A DNA stretch of 9,426 nucleotides from an uncultured Mucispirillum sp. (GTDB taxonomy: Bacteria; Chrysiogenota; Deferribacteres; Deferribacterales; Mucispirillaceae), in assembly GCA_937890655.1 (NCBI GenBank), contig CALADT010000169.1, forward strand, positions 1 through 9,426, given 5' to 3'. The position numbers and the translations under genes are program-made. The notes under the pieces were generated by a model that was not told where the DNA came from, did not search any database, and saw only the letters and a list, made by a program, of their open reading frames with translations. Each line of letters starts with the position of its first letter. The first letter of the stretch is position 1. Shown piece by piece: positions 1 through 7,314 of this stretch.

Positions 1-10
1 TTTTTTGCAT
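1..10 (-). CDS. Start of a further operon gene, cut by the left window edge
   Basis: Only ATG CAA AAA plus one base is inside the window, so the product cannot be identified. The call rests on the ribosome-binding site: reading the minus strand, AAAGGAG (positions 24 to 18) is followed by exactly 7 bases and then ATG at 10-8. This is the best Shine-Dalgarno match in the window. The start lies 26 bp after the cobT stop codon on the same strand, so it is probably the next gene of the cobalamin operon. Likely candidates from pathway logic are cobS, cobU, cobC or cbiB, none of which is present elsewhere in the window; this is a guess from context only. Confidence 0.6.
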
Positions 11-36
11 AATAATTCTCCTTTAATTATAAATGA

Positions 37-1113
37 CTACATTTTTATATGTTTTCTATATTCGTCTTCCAAATTAATTTCTTGGAAAGTCTGCATATTA
101 TTCATTACATAGCATGCGTTTTCTATTATCTGCATAGCAAGTGGGCAGCCACTGCCTTCTCCTAAACGCATATGTAAATTAAGTATTGGTTCCATCTGCA
201 TATTTTCCACAGCTTTTGAATATGCTGCTTCTTCTGAAAGGTGAGATGTAAACATAAAATCTACTGTTTCTTTTTTAATGTAATATGATAAAAGTGCAGC
301 AGATGAAGATATTAAACCGTCAATAACAATAGGTATTCTATAATATGCTGCACCTAAAAATAAACCTGTCATAGCTGCAATATCTAGCCCACCTACACAT
401 GATAATATTTCATAAGGGTCTTTATTATATAAATCATATTTATTTATAGCATCCATTATAACCTGACGTTTTTTAATAAGCTGGCTATCCTGTAAACCTG
501 CCCCCCTGCCTATTAAATCTGGGTTATTTAAATGAAGTAATGATAAAATACAGGCAGCAGCTGTTGTAGTATTTGCCATACCCACTTCCCCACTGCCTAT
601 TATATTATAGCCGTTATTCTTTGCATATTTTGCATATTCTATACCTATTTTTATTGCTTTTATAACAATATCTTTAGGGATTGCCTTTTCTTTTGCAAAA
701 TTATTTGTGCCGTTTATCATTAAGTTTTTATTATGTATTTTTTCATGGGTTATGCCACCTTTTATACCCATATCAATAAGCACAAGTTCAGTATTACAGT
801 TTTTTGTTATGGTGTTTATTCCTGTGCCTATATTATCTGCATAGCTGTTTATTAATACTTTTGTAAAATATTGTGGTGTAGCTGCCACCCCTTCTTCATA
901 TATGCCGTTATCTGCTCCAAAAAGAAAAAGCACACGTTTATTGCAATTATTATTAATTTTACCTGTAATACCTGCAAGTTTAATACTTATAGTTTCTAAT
1001 GTTCCTAAACTGCCCTTTGGTTTTAATAAATTATCCTGCCTTTTTTGTGATTCTTCTATGGAAGAAGTGTATGCACCTTTTATGTTATTTATTATATTTA
1101 TAAGTTCGTTCAT
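37..1113 (-). CDS. cobT: Nicotinate-nucleotide--dimethylbenzimidazole phosphoribosyltransferase CobT
   Basis: Transfers the phosphoribosyl group of nicotinate mononucleotide to a lower-ligand base (dimethylbenzimidazole or another benzimidazole, purine or phenol), giving the alpha-riboside phosphate used in nucleotide-loop assembly of cobalamin; cytosolic. The product is 358 residues, close to the family's usual 350. Visible family motifs are KPKGSLGTLE (31-40), the FGADNG segment (65-70), GSGEVGMANTT (173-183), GGLDIAAMTG (241-250) and MRLGEGSG (315-322); E319 in the last matches the catalytic glutamate (E317 of the Salmonella enzyme). The ATG at 1113-1111 lies 3 bp after the cbiC stop and has no clear Shine-Dalgarno sequence (only AAGATAAG overlapping the cbiC stop), so translation is probably coupled to cbiC. 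The name is that of the nucleotide-loop enzyme, not of the VWA subunit of aerobic cobaltochelatase that shares the symbol cobT. Confidence 0.95.
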   Translation of the reverse strand: MNELINIINNIKGAYTSSIEESQKRQDNLLKPKGSLGTLETISIKLAGITGKINNNCNKRVLFLFGADNGIYEEGVAATPQYFTKVLINSYADNIGTGINTITKNCNTELVLIDMGIKGGITHEKIHNKNLMINGTNNFAKEKAIPKDIVIKAIKIGIEYAKYAKNNGYNIIGSGEVGMANTTTAAACILSLLHLNNPDLIGRGAGLQDSQLIKKRQVIMDAINKYDLYNKDPYEILSCVGGLDIAAMTGLFLGAAYYRIPIVIDGLISSSAALLSYYIKKETVDFMFTSHLSEEAAYSKAVENMQMEPILNLHMRLGEGSGCPLAMQIIENACYVMNNMQTFQEINLEDEYRKHIKM

Positions 1114-1116
1114 AAC

Positions 1117-1743
1117 TTATCTTGGAAATGCCTGATAAAGCATAGCGTTTATTATAGCAGCTGCCACATTAGAACCGCCTTTTCTACCTTTTGCAACAAT
1201 ACTTGGAATATTTAAGTTTAATATTAACTCTTTACTTTCCACCACATTAACAAAACCCACAGGGCAGGCAATAATTAAAGCCGGTTTAAAACCATTATTT
1301 TTTACAAGTTCTTCTATTTTTATAAGTGCCGTAGGTGCATTACCAACAGCCATAATTAAAGGTTTTTCTATTTTTGCAGCTTTTTCCACAGCTACTTGTG
1401 CTCTAGTTATTTCTCGTTTTTTTGATTCTTCCACCACATCACTATCTGCTATAAAACAAAAAGCCTCACTACCACCTTTTTTCAAACTTGGTTTACTTAT
1501 GCCTGAAAGTGCCATTGTTGTATCTGTTACAATAGTGCAACCCTTTTTTAAAAGCTCTATACCTTTATTTACTGCATCATGGGAAAACACTAGGTTTTCT
1601 TTATAGTCAAAATCTGCAGAAGTATGTATAACTCTTTTTAAAACTAAAAGCTCGCTTTCGCTTAAATTAACACTTCCTAACTCCTGTGTTATTATTTCAA
1701 AACTTCTTGTTTCTATATCCATAGGTTTTATAATTTCTTGCAT
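1117..1743 (-). CDS. cbiC: Precorrin-8X / cobalt-precorrin-8 methylmutase CbiC
   Basis: Moves a methyl group from C-11 to C-12 of the corrin precursor, giving (cobalt-)hydrogenobyrinate; a cytosolic step of corrin ring formation. The product has 208 residues, the normal size for the CbiC/CobH family. It begins with the family's PMDIETRSFEII segment (7-18). H40 in VIHTSADFDY (38-47) corresponds to the catalytic histidine (His43 of CobH). Further conserved pieces are TDTTMALSGI (73-82), GNAPTAL (134-140), PVGFVNV (161-167) and GRKGGSNVAAA (186-196). The cbi form is preferred over cobH because the surrounding genes look like an anaerobic-type set; sequence alone does not settle whether cobalt is already inserted in the substrate. 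The start ATG at 1743-1741 is preceded by AAAGGA with a 7-base spacer. It follows cobO by 15 bp and precedes cobT by 3 bp. Confidence 0.95.
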   Translation of the reverse strand: MQEIIKPMDIETRSFEIITQELGSVNLSESELLVLKRVIHTSADFDYKENLVFSHDAVNKGIELLKKGCTIVTDTTMALSGISKPSLKKGGSEAFCFIADSDVVEESKKREITRAQVAVEKAAKIEKPLIMAVGNAPTALIKIEELVKNNGFKPALIIACPVGFVNVVESKELILNLNIPSIVAKGRKGGSNVAAAIINAMLYQAFPR

Positions 1744-1758
1744 ACTTTTTTCCTTTTC

Positions 1759-2292
1759 CTACATTTCTATGCCTTTACGTGCATTTATGCCCTTATCCAT
1801 TGGGTGTTTTATTTTTTTCATTTCTGTAATATAGTCTGCTATTTCCATAAGTTCTTCACTTGGGTTTCTGCCTGTTAATACAACTTCTAAATTTTTTGGT
1901 TTATTGTTTAGAAATTCCATAACCATATTTTTATCTATATGGTTACCAACGTATGCGCCCACAAGTTCATCACATATAAGTAAAGTATTATCTCCGTCGC
2001 CTTCTACTAAAGCTGTTACTTCCTTAAAAAGCCTGTTATGCTCTTCTTTTAATATTTCAAGTTCTTCCTGATTCATTTCCCATGTAAAGCCTTTTGGTTT
2101 TGTTATACGGTATGTTTTTATACCTAACTGTTCAAGGCTTTTTAATTCTCCACTTGGTGCAGTTTTTAAAAACTGAGAAAATATAACTTTAAAACCTGAA
2201 CCAAAAGCCCTAACAGTAAGCCCTACACATGCTGTAGTTTTTCCTTTATTCTCTCCACAATAAATATGGATTAACCCTTTATCTTTTGCCAT
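1759..2292 (-). CDS. cobO: Cob(I)yrinic acid a,c-diamide adenosyltransferase (CobO/BtuR family)
   Basis: Transfers the adenosyl group of ATP to the Co(I) corrinoid, making the upper ligand of adenosylcobalamin; acts on cobyrinic acid a,c-diamide and probably also on salvaged corrinoids. The 177-residue length and fold signature fit the CobO/BtuR/CobA type rather than PduO or EutT. The N-terminal beta strand leads into the P-loop GENKGKTT (13-20), followed by VRAFGSGFKVIFSQFLK (27-43) and the acidic Walker-B-like LLICDEL (104-110). The C-terminal VVLTGRNPSEELMEIADYITEM stretch is also typical of the family. The ATG at 2292-2290 has an excellent Shine-Dalgarno sequence, AAAGGGG at 2306-2300, that lies inside the last codons of cbiP; the genes are only 2 bp apart, pointing to translational coupling. 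Confidence 0.95.
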   Translation of the reverse strand: MAKDKGLIHIYCGENKGKTTACVGLTVRAFGSGFKVIFSQFLKTAPSGELKSLEQLGIKTYRITKPKGFTWEMNQEELEILKEEHNRLFKEVTALVEGDGDNTLLICDELVGAYVGNHIDKNMVMEFLNNKPKNLEVVLTGRNPSEELMEIADYITEMKKIKHPMDKGINARKGIEM

Positions 2293-2294
2293 AA

Positions 2295-3785
2295 TTACAC
2301 CCCTTTTTCTAATATATTATATATTTTAGAAATGTCTAGATTTTCTCGCATAATCAGTGCAAGCCTGTCATATTCTTTGTTTTTTTCTTCTTCTATATTA
2401 ATAATTTTACTCGTTCCCTGCAACCCTTTCTTTTGCCTTATATGCTCTATTATTCTATTAGATACATCGCTTTTATCAAAAACACCATGAACGTATGTGC
2501 CTAATATATTATTATAACATAAACCGTCTTTTTTTTCATTACCATAATTATCTGTTATTTTTGCAATATTTTCCATTTCGCTATTAGTTTTACCCATATG
2601 GATTTCATACCCATTAAATAATGCACCATTTAAATAAGAAAACTCGCCCTTTATATTTTCAAATACACCACTTACCTGTGTAGTTACTTTAGTTTTTTCA
2701 AAAACTGTTTCGCCGTTTATAAGCCCAAGCCCTTCTATACTGCCCCCTGCTTCAATATTATATGGGTCATGAATAGTTTTACATAACATTTGGTAGCCAC
2801 CACAAATACCAATAACACTACCACCATTTTCAGCATATTTTATAATTTTACTAATAAGCCCACTACTTCTTAAATATTTCATATCTTCAATAGTGTTTTT
2901 TGTGCCAGGAATTATTAAAAGGTCAGGGTTATGAAAATCTGATACACCTTTTATATACCTTATGGAAACATCATCAAAATAATCAAACACACTAAAATCT
3001 GTAAAATTAGAAATACGTGGCAATAATATAACACCTATATCTATTTGGTTTTCCTTTTGGTTTTCAAAAACCGATGAAAGGCTGTCTTCTTCATCTATCA
3101 TAAACCGTTCATAAGGCATAACCCCTAACACCTCTTTCCCTGTTAAATCGTAAAGCTGTTTTAAACCTGAAGTTAATATATTAATATCTCCACGAAATTT
3201 ATTAATAATAAAGCCTTTAAAATATTTATTATACTCTTTTAAAAGCTCCACTGTGCCATAAATTGATGCAAATACACCACCCCTATCAATATCTCCAACA
3301 AGTATAACAGGTGCGTTTACAAGTTCTGCTAACCCCATATTTACAAAATCGTTATTTAATAAATTAATTTCAGCAGGGCTTCCGGCACCTTCTATAACTA
3401 TTATATGGTTTTCTTTGCTTAAACTATCATAACTTTCTTTTATGTATGGTAAAAACTTATGTTTTTCCCTATAATATTCTTCTGCTGTCATATTACCATA
3501 AACTTTACCATTAATAATCACTTGAGAAGTTTTATTGCCTGTTGGTTTTAATAAAATAGGGTTAAAACGCACATCTATTTCTTTATAAGCACACTCTGCC
3601 TGAACAGCCTGTGCCCTGCCTATTTCAAAACCGTCCTTTGTAATAAAAGAGTTTAGTGCCATATTTTGAGATTTAAACGGAGCTGTTTTATACCCATCTT
3701 GAGCAAATATTCTACACAGCCCTGCTGTTATTAAACTTTTTCCTGCGTTAGAGCAAGTGCCTTGAACCATAATACTTTTAGCCAT
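2295..3785 (-). CDS. cbiP: Cobyric acid synthase CbiP (CobQ)
   Basis: Performs the glutamine-dependent amidations of side chains b, d, e and g of adenosylcobyrinic acid a,c-diamide, giving adenosylcobyric acid. The 496-residue product has the family's two-domain layout. The N-terminal DRTG/BioD-like ATPase contains the P-loop variant GTCSNAGKS (9-17), QNMALNSF (40-47), IEGAGSPAEINL (131-142) and VGDIDRGGVFAS (163-174). The C-terminal class I-like glutamine amidotransferase begins near residue 250, with nucleophile C328 in GICGGYQML (326-334) and the partner histidine H433 in GTYVHGVFD (429-437). Nothing essential appears to be missing. The ATG at 3785-3783 is preceded by GAAAGGG with an 8-base spacer. 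It heads a four-gene cobalamin block with gaps of 2-15 bp and may have its own promoter in the 92-bp gap upstream. Confidence 0.96.
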   Translation of the reverse strand: MAKSIMVQGTCSNAGKSLITAGLCRIFAQDGYKTAPFKSQNMALNSFITKDGFEIGRAQAVQAECAYKEIDVRFNPILLKPTGNKTSQVIINGKVYGNMTAEEYYREKHKFLPYIKESYDSLSKENHIIVIEGAGSPAEINLLNNDFVNMGLAELVNAPVILVGDIDRGGVFASIYGTVELLKEYNKYFKGFIINKFRGDINILTSGLKQLYDLTGKEVLGVMPYERFMIDEEDSLSSVFENQKENQIDIGVILLPRISNFTDFSVFDYFDDVSIRYIKGVSDFHNPDLLIIPGTKNTIEDMKYLRSSGLISKIIKYAENGGSVIGICGGYQMLCKTIHDPYNIEAGGSIEGLGLINGETVFEKTKVTTQVSGVFENIKGEFSYLNGALFNGYEIHMGKTNSEMENIAKITDNYGNEKKDGLCYNNILGTYVHGVFDKSDVSNRIIEHIRQKKGLQGTSKIINIEEEKNKEYDRLALIMRENLDISKIYNILEKGV

Positions 3786-3828
3786 TTAGAATACCCTTTC
3801 AAAATGTTTTAATAAAAATTATTATTTC

Positions 3829-3856
3829 ATAATAAATATAATATAATATTTATTAT
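3829..3856. repeat. AT-only inverted repeat between the AAA+ gene and cbiP
   Basis: ATAATAAATA (3829-3838) is the exact reverse complement of TATTTATTAT (3847-3856), with an 8-base loop. The stem has no GC pair and no clean T-run directly after it on the minus strand, so it is a poor intrinsic terminator. It could be a weak attenuator, a protein-binding palindrome or a chance product of very AT-rich DNA. It overlaps the -10 element proposed for cbiP. Confidence 0.35.
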
Positions 3857-3867
3857 AAAATAGACAA
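3838..3867 (-). promoter_or_regulatory. Possible sigma-A-type promoter for the cbiP-cobO-cbiC-cobT block
   Basis: Read on the minus strand, TTGTCT (3867-3862; 4 of 6 to TTGACA) is followed after 18 bases by TATTAT (3843-3838; 5 of 6 to TATAAT). A transcript would start near 3831 and leave a leader of about 45 bases before cbiP. The gap is almost entirely A and T, so such matches arise easily by chance. The support is its position in one of only two gaps longer than 30 bp in the window. Confidence 0.3.
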
Positions 3868-3877
3868 GTTTAAATCT

Positions 3878-5383
3878 TTAAAGCTCAATTTCTTCCATTT
3901 TGTCTATAATATCTTTTGAACGTTCATAAAACAATAATTCTTTATTATGTTTAAAATAGGATTCGCAACCATATTTACTAATAAATAAAGCACTGTTTTT
4001 ATTAATAGTAAGCTCTGTAATAAATATTAATAATTCCTGACCTTGAGTAAAAACTTCTTCGCAAAAAGTAAATATATTAGCAAGTTTTTTACCTACTTCT
4101 TTAGCATGGTTATTCATATTTGTAACTCGGCTATCAAAATCTTCTTTTATTGCTTTAAATGATTTTTTATTATCATCTATATTTTTAATAATATTATATT
4201 CTTCTTCTAATATAGATATTACCTGCTTATGGTTTCTATTATGTTTACTAGATGCACTTCCTATATTGTTAGTTTTAGTTAACAAGTTATTTTGTTTTTC
4301 AATATATTCTTGTAGGATATCCCCTGCTGAATGTTTATTATCAGCAACATCTTTTTTAAACTGCTTTAAAATACCAAAAAGTATAGTAATAACTTCTTCT
4401 GTAATTAAAACATTGCTTATTTCTTCATTAATAGCACCTATAAGTAACCCAAGAACAGCCACTCGTTCATCAAAACGGGCATCTTTTGCGCGTTTTTTAA
4501 TTTCTTTATTTACTTTTCCTAATAGAATCTCATTTATTTGGTAATCACTACGATATTTACTAAATAAATCGTAATATAAAGCAAATTCGTTGGCAATTTT
4601 TTTGTTTTGTAAATACTGTGTAATAAGTTTTTCATCTACTTTAATGTTATTTTTTTCATAAAGGGCTATCATCTGGCTTAAATCTACCCACCCTCTTGCA
4701 GTTACAAAACTTTTACCATCTATGGTTGTTTCAACTTTGTAAAAATCACTTTTACGCACTTCTAAATACGTCATAATAGCAGGGTGAACCCCTATAGAAT
4801 AAGCGTATTCTTTCCAAATATCAAAATCAGGTTCAACATCAATACGTTTTAACCTGTCCCATGTAACAACATCAAATTCTCTTACAGAGCTGTTATATTC
4901 TGGTGGATTACCAGCTGTTACCACTATCCAGCCTTGTGGCACACTATGTTTACCAAATGTTTTATACTGTAAAAATTGTAGCATAATAGGTGCAAGGGTT
5001 TCTGATGTGCAATTTATTTCATCAAGAAATAATATACCTTCTTTCATTCCTGATAATTCTATATAATCATAAACCGATGCAATAATTTCACTCATTGTAT
5101 ATTCAGATATGGAATACTCTTTTCCACCATAATTTTTTTGTAAAATAAATGGTAACCCTAATGCACTTTGCCTTGTATGGTGAGTCATGGAATAAGAAAT
5201 TAAACCAACATTTATTTCCGAAGCAATTTGTTTCATTATAGCAGTTTTACCAATTCCTGGTGGGCCTATTAAAAAAACAGGTCGCTGGTTTTCTATGGGT
5301 ATAACATAGTCCCCATACTCATCCTTAGTAAAGTATGCTTTCATAGAGTTTTTTATTTGTTCTTTAGCGTCATTTATATTCAT
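3878..5383 (-). CDS. MoxR-type AAA+ ATPase with a long helical C-terminal extension
   Basis: A predicted ATP-driven remodelling enzyme, probably a hexameric ring in the cytosol working with the VWA protein of the same cassette. The AAA+ core fills residues 1 to about 240: Walker A GPPGIGKTA (40-48), Walker B ILFLDEIN (117-124) with E122 as the catalytic glutamate, sensor 1 VVTAGNPPEY (154-163, N159), an arginine-finger candidate in WDRLKRIDV (175-183), and a sensor-2-like arginine R230 in VTARGWVDLS (227-236). All ATPase residues look intact. Ordinary MoxR proteins have roughly 320 residues; this one has 501, and residues 250-501 are helical, charged and not recognised by me, broken by a polar stretch (370-386) that looks like a hinge. 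The ATG at 5383-5381 has AAGG with a 7-base spacer and lies 13 bp after the repeat-protein gene. No cobalamin-specific feature is visible; similarity to CobS or BchI beyond the general AAA+ level is not evident. Confidence 0.85.
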   Translation of the reverse strand: MNINDAKEQIKNSMKAYFTKDEYGDYVIPIENQRPVFLIGPPGIGKTAIMKQIASEINVGLISYSMTHHTRQSALGLPFILQKNYGGKEYSISEYTMSEIIASVYDYIELSGMKEGILFLDEINCTSETLAPIMLQFLQYKTFGKHSVPQGWIVVTAGNPPEYNSSVREFDVVTWDRLKRIDVEPDFDIWKEYAYSIGVHPAIMTYLEVRKSDFYKVETTIDGKSFVTARGWVDLSQMIALYEKNNIKVDEKLITQYLQNKKIANEFALYYDLFSKYRSDYQINEILLGKVNKEIKKRAKDARFDERVAVLGLLIGAINEEISNVLITEEVITILFGILKQFKKDVADNKHSAGDILQEYIEKQNNLLTKTNNIGSASSKHNRNHKQVISILEEEYNIIKNIDDNKKSFKAIKEDFDSRVTNMNNHAKEVGKKLANIFTFCEEVFTQGQELLIFITELTINKNSALFISKYGCESYFKHNKELLFYERSKDIIDKMEEIEL

Positions 5384-5396
5384 TTATATGCCTTAT

Positions 5397-7286
5397 TTAT
5401 AGTTTAAATTTATTTGTATTAAATCCATCTAATTTATTTTTATAGTTTAATAATACAGCTGTAACTTCACTACTTTTATTATCAGTGGAATATTTTATAT
5501 ATTTATCTAACTGACTTACTTTTGTAAGATACCCTTTTTCTATGATTATATTAAGAATATCCACATTATTATCATCTATTAAGTTAGTAATGATTATATT
5601 TGCTGTTTGTGATGGTATTTCTGCATATTCTAGTAAATCACTCATTAATTCACTATTACCATAAAAATTATATTCGCTATTTCCATAAAATTGATATAAA
5701 TTAGTGCTTGGTGATATACGCAAACTAGAACCTTCTTCTTTTGCAAGTTTTGCAAAAAGAATAGCACTTTCAGGGTTATCATAAAAGGCAATATCCATAA
5801 AACTTTTTCTTAACCAACCTTTATGGTGGCCTTCTATAATATCTAATTTATTACCAAAACGGATACCTTCATCCCATAAGTATTGTGCTATTTTAAAGCT
5901 CTTAAATAATACTGCATAATAAAGTAAATCTTCTTTATCCTCTTGTTTATATTTTAACTTTTTAATAAGATATTTTATAATTTCTATACGCTCTTCTTCT
6001 GGTAGAAGAGTAACATTATCTATCTCTCTATTATCATTTACAGAAAGTAGTTTATTTATCCCTATATATTCTTCTCGCAAATAATCAATAAGAACCATAA
6101 GTTGATAATTTGCATCATATCTATCTAAACAAGTGCCATAAAAAGCTTTTCCTCTATCACTTACTTGGCTGTAATCAAAATCAATCTTAGCATTAATTAA
6201 CGCCTTTACTTTTTCTAAACCACCATAACGGCAGGCAAGCCCTAAAGCTCTTGCTGTAAATTCAAAGCTATCACAGGCTTGTAATGTTTCTTTAACTTCA
6301 TCTACTGTGCCAAATAAAACTTTTTCTTCTAATAACAGTGCAGCTTTTCTTGGGGTTAATTTTAATTTTTTTTCTGTTTTTTTAGCTTTAGTAGGTTTTG
6401 TGTCATTTTTATCAAGATTATTATAATAATCAACAACTTCTTGGCAGGAACATACTCTCGCCATTGCTAACATGACTTCCTTTTGGCTTTTTAAAAACTT
6501 ATTCCATTTGGCAGCATCTTCATTACTATAAAGGTCGGGTCTTACACAATAACCCATAGCAAGCCTGTATTTATAAAACTTATTTGTTCCATATTGATTA
6601 GCTTCTATTTTTGGAAATATTAATACACTGTTACTAAGTCTACTTCGCTTTTGTATTTCTTTAAGTGAATTCCCTTGAAAAATACTGGTTATACCTTCTC
6701 CTAATATTCTCATGGTTTTAGGAATATATTCATCAAATATTGAATCATAATGGTCATCAAAGTATTCTTGTAATGGTGATAACTCTATTTCTGTTACATC
6801 AGGGCAGTTACAAAAAGCATTATCCATAATTGTTGCTGCTTTTTTATCTACAACTACCTTGCCTTGTTTTTTGCTTGGGCATATAATAAGTTTTGAAAAA
6901 TCTTTAGAATAAAGTATTCCGTCTTTAGTTGCATACACAGGGTTATCTTCTGATACTTCAAAAGCTTCAAGTGACTTAAATTTAAAATAATCGGCTATAA
7001 TATAATCATGAACATCATCAGGATAAACTTTAAGATTATCTATAACAGTATTCCCTCCATATTTCATTACTTTTGCCTGTGGATCATTTAAATCAAGAAC
7101 ATAATGGCTTCCATAATTTGTAGGTTTATAGCCTAAAAAACTTTTTGGAAAATACACTATTGAAAAATTATTCTGCGAACGAAAATTATACTGGTCAATA
7201 TATTTTACACCTTCAGGAATATTCATTTTATCACTTATTCCATAATATGCTGTAAGCACCCCATCTTTTGTTATTTCAAAATCCAT
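5397..7286 (-). CDS. Repeat protein: BspA-like leucine-rich part plus ankyrin-like helices
   Basis: Function unknown; probably a protein-binding scaffold or target adaptor for the AAA+/VWA pair between which it is encoded. No signal peptide or membrane segment is visible, so it is likely cytosolic. Residues 1-200 resemble BspA-type (LRR_5) leucine-rich repeats: IPEGVKYIDQYNF (23-35), then FEVSEDNPVYATKDGILYSK (109-128) with the SKLIICPS strand (131-138), and ATIMDNAFCNCPDVTEIELS (151-170). A Lys-rich linker (293-310) follows. Residues 312-620 are a series of helical hairpins that read as degenerate ankyrin repeats, for example FTARALGLACRYGGLEKVKA (343-362) and LLYYAVLFKSFKIAQYLWDE (454-473). 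A small in-tandem duplication FYGNSE (533-538 and 541-546) interrupts the C-terminal part. The ATG at 7286-7284 has a strong AAGGAG with an 8-base spacer. The repeat assignments are by eye and the ankyrin part is the less certain. Confidence 0.7.
   Translation of the reverse strand: MDFEITKDGVLTAYYGISDKMNIPEGVKYIDQYNFRSQNNFSIVYFPKSFLGYKPTNYGSHYVLDLNDPQAKVMKYGGNTVIDNLKVYPDDVHDYIIADYFKFKSLEAFEVSEDNPVYATKDGILYSKDFSKLIICPSKKQGKVVVDKKAATIMDNAFCNCPDVTEIELSPLQEYFDDHYDSIFDEYIPKTMRILGEGITSIFQGNSLKEIQKRSRLSNSVLIFPKIEANQYGTNKFYKYRLAMGYCVRPDLYSNEDAAKWNKFLKSQKEVMLAMARVCSCQEVVDYYNNLDKNDTKPTKAKKTEKKLKLTPRKAALLLEEKVLFGTVDEVKETLQACDSFEFTARALGLACRYGGLEKVKALINAKIDFDYSQVSDRGKAFYGTCLDRYDANYQLMVLIDYLREEYIGINKLLSVNDNREIDNVTLLPEEERIEIIKYLIKKLKYKQEDKEDLLYYAVLFKSFKIAQYLWDEGIRFGNKLDIIEGHHKGWLRKSFMDIAFYDNPESAILFAKLAKEEGSSLRISPSTNLYQFYGNSEYNFYGNSELMSDLLEYAEIPSQTANIIITNLIDDNNVDILNIIIEKGYLTKVSQLDKYIKYSTDNKSSEVTAVLLNYKNKLDGFNTNKFKL
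5645..5692 (-). repeat. 24-bp tandem duplication inside the repeat-protein gene
   Basis: Two adjacent, slightly diverged 24-base units encode FYGNSEYN and FYGNSELM. The period of eight codons preserves the frame. It is not part of the recognisable ankyrin-like period and looks like a local duplication. Confidence 0.6.
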
Positions 7287-7314
7287 AATATTATCTCCTT
7301 ATCTAATTAATTTT

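Noticed and set aside
902..1135. 77-codon plus-strand reading frame
   Set aside because: It lies antisense inside cobT, has no family resemblance or ribosome-binding site, and reads as the hydrophobic complement of a well-supported gene.
4266..4544. 92-codon plus-strand reading frame
   Set aside because: Antisense shadow within the MoxR-type ATPase gene; no independent coding evidence.
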